Shown piece after piece: positions 13,079 through 14,381 of a stretch of 14,381 nt of DNA (position 1 is its first letter; each line of letters opens with the position of its first letter). The stretch comes from OMSK01 sp902492995 (lineage in GTDB: Bacteria; Bacillota_I; Bacilli_A; RF39; UBA660): contig CABUNR010000028.1 in the NCBI GenBank assembly GCA_902492995.1, positions 1 to 14,381 on the forward strand, given 5' to 3'. The position numbers and the translations under genes were made by a program. Below the pieces are notes generated by a model. It was not told where the DNA came from. It worked only from the letters and a program-made list of their open reading frames with translations, and did no database searches.

Positions 13079-13804
13079 TTATCTAAATTTTACTTTAGTT
13101 AATTTTTTATTTTCTTTTGTTAACAAATCTATATTAGTATCATTTAAATCTTTTCTTTGATTTACATACATATTTTGTTCAAAATTAATTACATTTGATT
13201 TTATACTTAGTTTTTTACTATTAATAATAGAAGATGAAATGGCTATTTTTTCAGGGCAATATATAGAAATAAAAACACTTGGATTATCTAACACATTTAA
13301 TTCATTAATCTTAATTTTTTTAGAAGCATAAAAAGAAATTTCAAAACAATTTTCTAACTTAGCAACTGTTAAATTATTAATATATAAATTTTTTACAGAT
13401 AAACCCATATAGCTAGTCTTTTCATTTGAAGTAATTATAACATTTGATAAATAACAAGTTCCCTGATAATTACTTATTCTAAATCCATTAAAAATACTAT
13501 TTCTAATAATAATTGTACAATTACTACCATCAATAGAAAAATGAATATTATCATTTAAATTTATTCCATCAAAAACATATATTACTGGTTTATCAAGATT
13601 ATATTTTTTAATTTTTGAAATATGTTTTTCATCTAAATTATCAAGATTATTCATAATTACAAAATTTTTATCTCTAAATATTTTATTATCTACATAACAT
13701 ATAAAATTATCTTCAGTTTCTTTTACTTTACCCATATTATTTGTAATAATACCTATTAAACAATTTCTATATTTATTAAGTATTTGATTCTTTATTTTAT
13801 CCAT
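13079..13804 (-). CDS. Hypothetical strand-repeat protein (possible beta-helix)
   Basis: This 241-residue soluble protein is not recognised. From about residue 70 to 215 it consists of short hydrophobic strands separated by polar turns, at intervals near 20 residues (for example CTIIIRNSIFNGFRI, CYLSNVIIT, LSVKNLYINNLTV, SISSSIINSKKLSIKS-like stretches). That is the look of a right-handed beta-helix. No signal peptide or membrane segment is present, so it would act in the cytoplasm. AGGGGGA lies about 7 nt before the ATG. It is 50 bp upstream of the lipoprotein gene in the same direction and 57 bp downstream of the next gene, so an operon is possible. Confidence 0.6.
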   Translation of the reverse strand: MDKIKNQILNKYRNCLIGIITNNMGKVKETEDNFICYVDNKIFRDKNFVIMNNLDNLDEKHISKIKKYNLDKPVIYVFDGINLNDNIHFSIDGSNCTIIIRNSIFNGFRISNYQGTCYLSNVIITSNEKTSYMGLSVKNLYINNLTVAKLENCFEISFYASKKIKINELNVLDNPSVFISIYCPEKIAISSSIINSKKLSIKSNVINFEQNMYVNQRKDLNDTNIDLLTKENKKLTKVKFR

Positions 13805-13861
13805 AATTAGTCCCCCTATAATGGAAAATATTATAACATAATAAATTTAAAATAGCTACTT

Positions 13862-14248
13862 TTATTTAATTTTTTTTAATTTCTTTTTGATAATTTTTTT
13901 ATTTAATTTTAAACATTCTAGTGAATTATTCATTTGTGATGCTTTTATTACATCACTTGACAAACAATTATATATATTTATTAAACGTTTTAAATTGAAA
14001 GGTTCTTCTAAAAAAAAATAAATTTCTTTCTTTTCATTACTTCTTATAAAATACATTTTATTATTATCATCATATCTTAATGTTGCATAAACATCAAAAG
14101 CTTCACTTTCTATTTTATCTAAATTAGATTTTATCATTAAACAAAACTCTTTTAAATTATCCAATTTAACCATTTTAATATTTTTATTACATAAATAAGT
14201 ATATAATAAACCTAAATAATATAAATCCTCACTATAAACTCTAGTCAT
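13862..14248 (-). CDS. Hypothetical 128-residue protein
   Basis: I do not recognise this small protein. It has a helical N-terminal half (DLYYLGLLYTYLCNKNIKMVKL, then KEFCLMIKSNLDKIESEAFDV), a strand pair around residues 57-80 (ATLRYDD, MYFIRSNEKKEIYFFLEEP) and a strongly basic tail (KLNKKIIKKKLKKIK) that could bind nucleic acid or acidic membranes. Two adjacent ATGs exist; the one at 14248 has a better distance (5 nt) to AGGTG, and the one at 14251 nearly touches it. It is first in the minus-strand gene row at the right end. Confidence 0.55.
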   Translation of the reverse strand: MTRVYSEDLYYLGLLYTYLCNKNIKMVKLDNLKEFCLMIKSNLDKIESEAFDVYATLRYDDNNKMYFIRSNEKKEIYFFLEEPFNLKRLINIYNCLSSDVIKASQMNNSLECLKLNKKIIKKKLKKIK

Positions 14249-14298
14249 CATATCACCTTTTTAATAATTTCAAATATATATTATTATACAATAAAAAA

Positions 14299-14325
14299 TG
14301 AAATTAGTATAATTATATCTAATTT
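14299..14325. terminator. Hairpin, possible terminator
   Basis: GAAATTAG (14299-14306) pairs with CTAATTTC (14318-14325) around an 11-nt AT-rich loop. No long T-run follows on the plus strand, but the minus strand has TTTTTTATTG after it, so it may end a minus-strand transcript entering from the right. Confidence 0.4.
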
Positions 14326-14381
14326 CGATAGTGTAAAATGGTTTGGGGAAGAAGTATACAAAAAGGAAGACCCTTGATAAA
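14326..14381 (+). mobile_element. Possible left end of an insertion sequence (partial)
   Basis: The sequence from about 14326 (GATAGTGTAAAATGGTTTGG) is abruptly richer in G and does not look like its surroundings. A GTGTAAA core near the tip is a feature of IS256-family ends. No transposase codons are inside the window, so the family call is tentative. Confidence 0.3.

Noticed and set aside
1..14381. Mollicute genetic code with UGA as tryptophan
   Set aside because: Genes end normally at TGA (for example the relaxase-like remnant and first permease) and Trp is encoded by TGG throughout.

Overview
The window is very AT-rich bacterial DNA. It has Bacillota-type signals throughout: AGGAGG-like ribosome binding sites, TTGAAA/TATAAT promoters and U-tailed terminators. 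The reading frames close normally when UGA is treated as a stop, so the standard code fits and a UGA-Trp mollicute is unlikely. A low-G+C Clostridia or Bacilli genome, perhaps from the gut, is my inference; no housekeeping gene fixes the genus.

Most of the window (about 1-12,450) is a composite accessory region built from modules known in Tn4451-type integrative mobilizable elements, namely a large serine recombinase, TnpV and a MobV relaxase. In order: a short orphan gene (84-383); a hairpin-rich stretch that is a candidate oriT (about 610-810) in front of a MobV relaxase (828-2153); a convergent three-gene ABC-2 exporter operon on the minus strand (2168-4752); an operon of a small unknown protein and an intact-length serine recombinase (4999-6873), followed by a small ORF and a broken tnpV; a minus-strand cassette of an HD-domain protein and a HAD-nucleoside hydrolase fusion (7678-9716); a second small protein with a deleted serine recombinase (9952-11048); a possible ADP-ribosyltransferase-like protein on the minus strand (11241-11954); and a third copy of the recombinase leader joined to what looks like a relaxase 3' remnant (12059-12433).

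The most interesting signal is a repeated 5' leader found three times in the same orientation (about 4805-4998, 9793-9951 and 12059-12235). Each copy has a sigma-A-like promoter, a conserved block ending in TCGCTCCATTTGAA and an intrinsic-terminator hairpin. In the two copies that precede recombinase operons, an 11-bp hairpin with an 11-nt loop buries the GGAGG of the small gene. Its arms differ between copies in a compensatory way. This suggests a cis-acting RNA controlling recombinase operons at both transcription and translation. I do not recognise it as a known riboswitch class.

The right end (12,564-14,251) looks like ordinary cell-envelope or hypothetical genes on the minus strand: a lipoprotein, a strand-rich protein and a small protein. 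The last about 50 bases may be the start of an insertion sequence. The plus-strand mobility genes and minus-strand cargo alternate, which fits successive insertion and decay of related elements around cargo genes.
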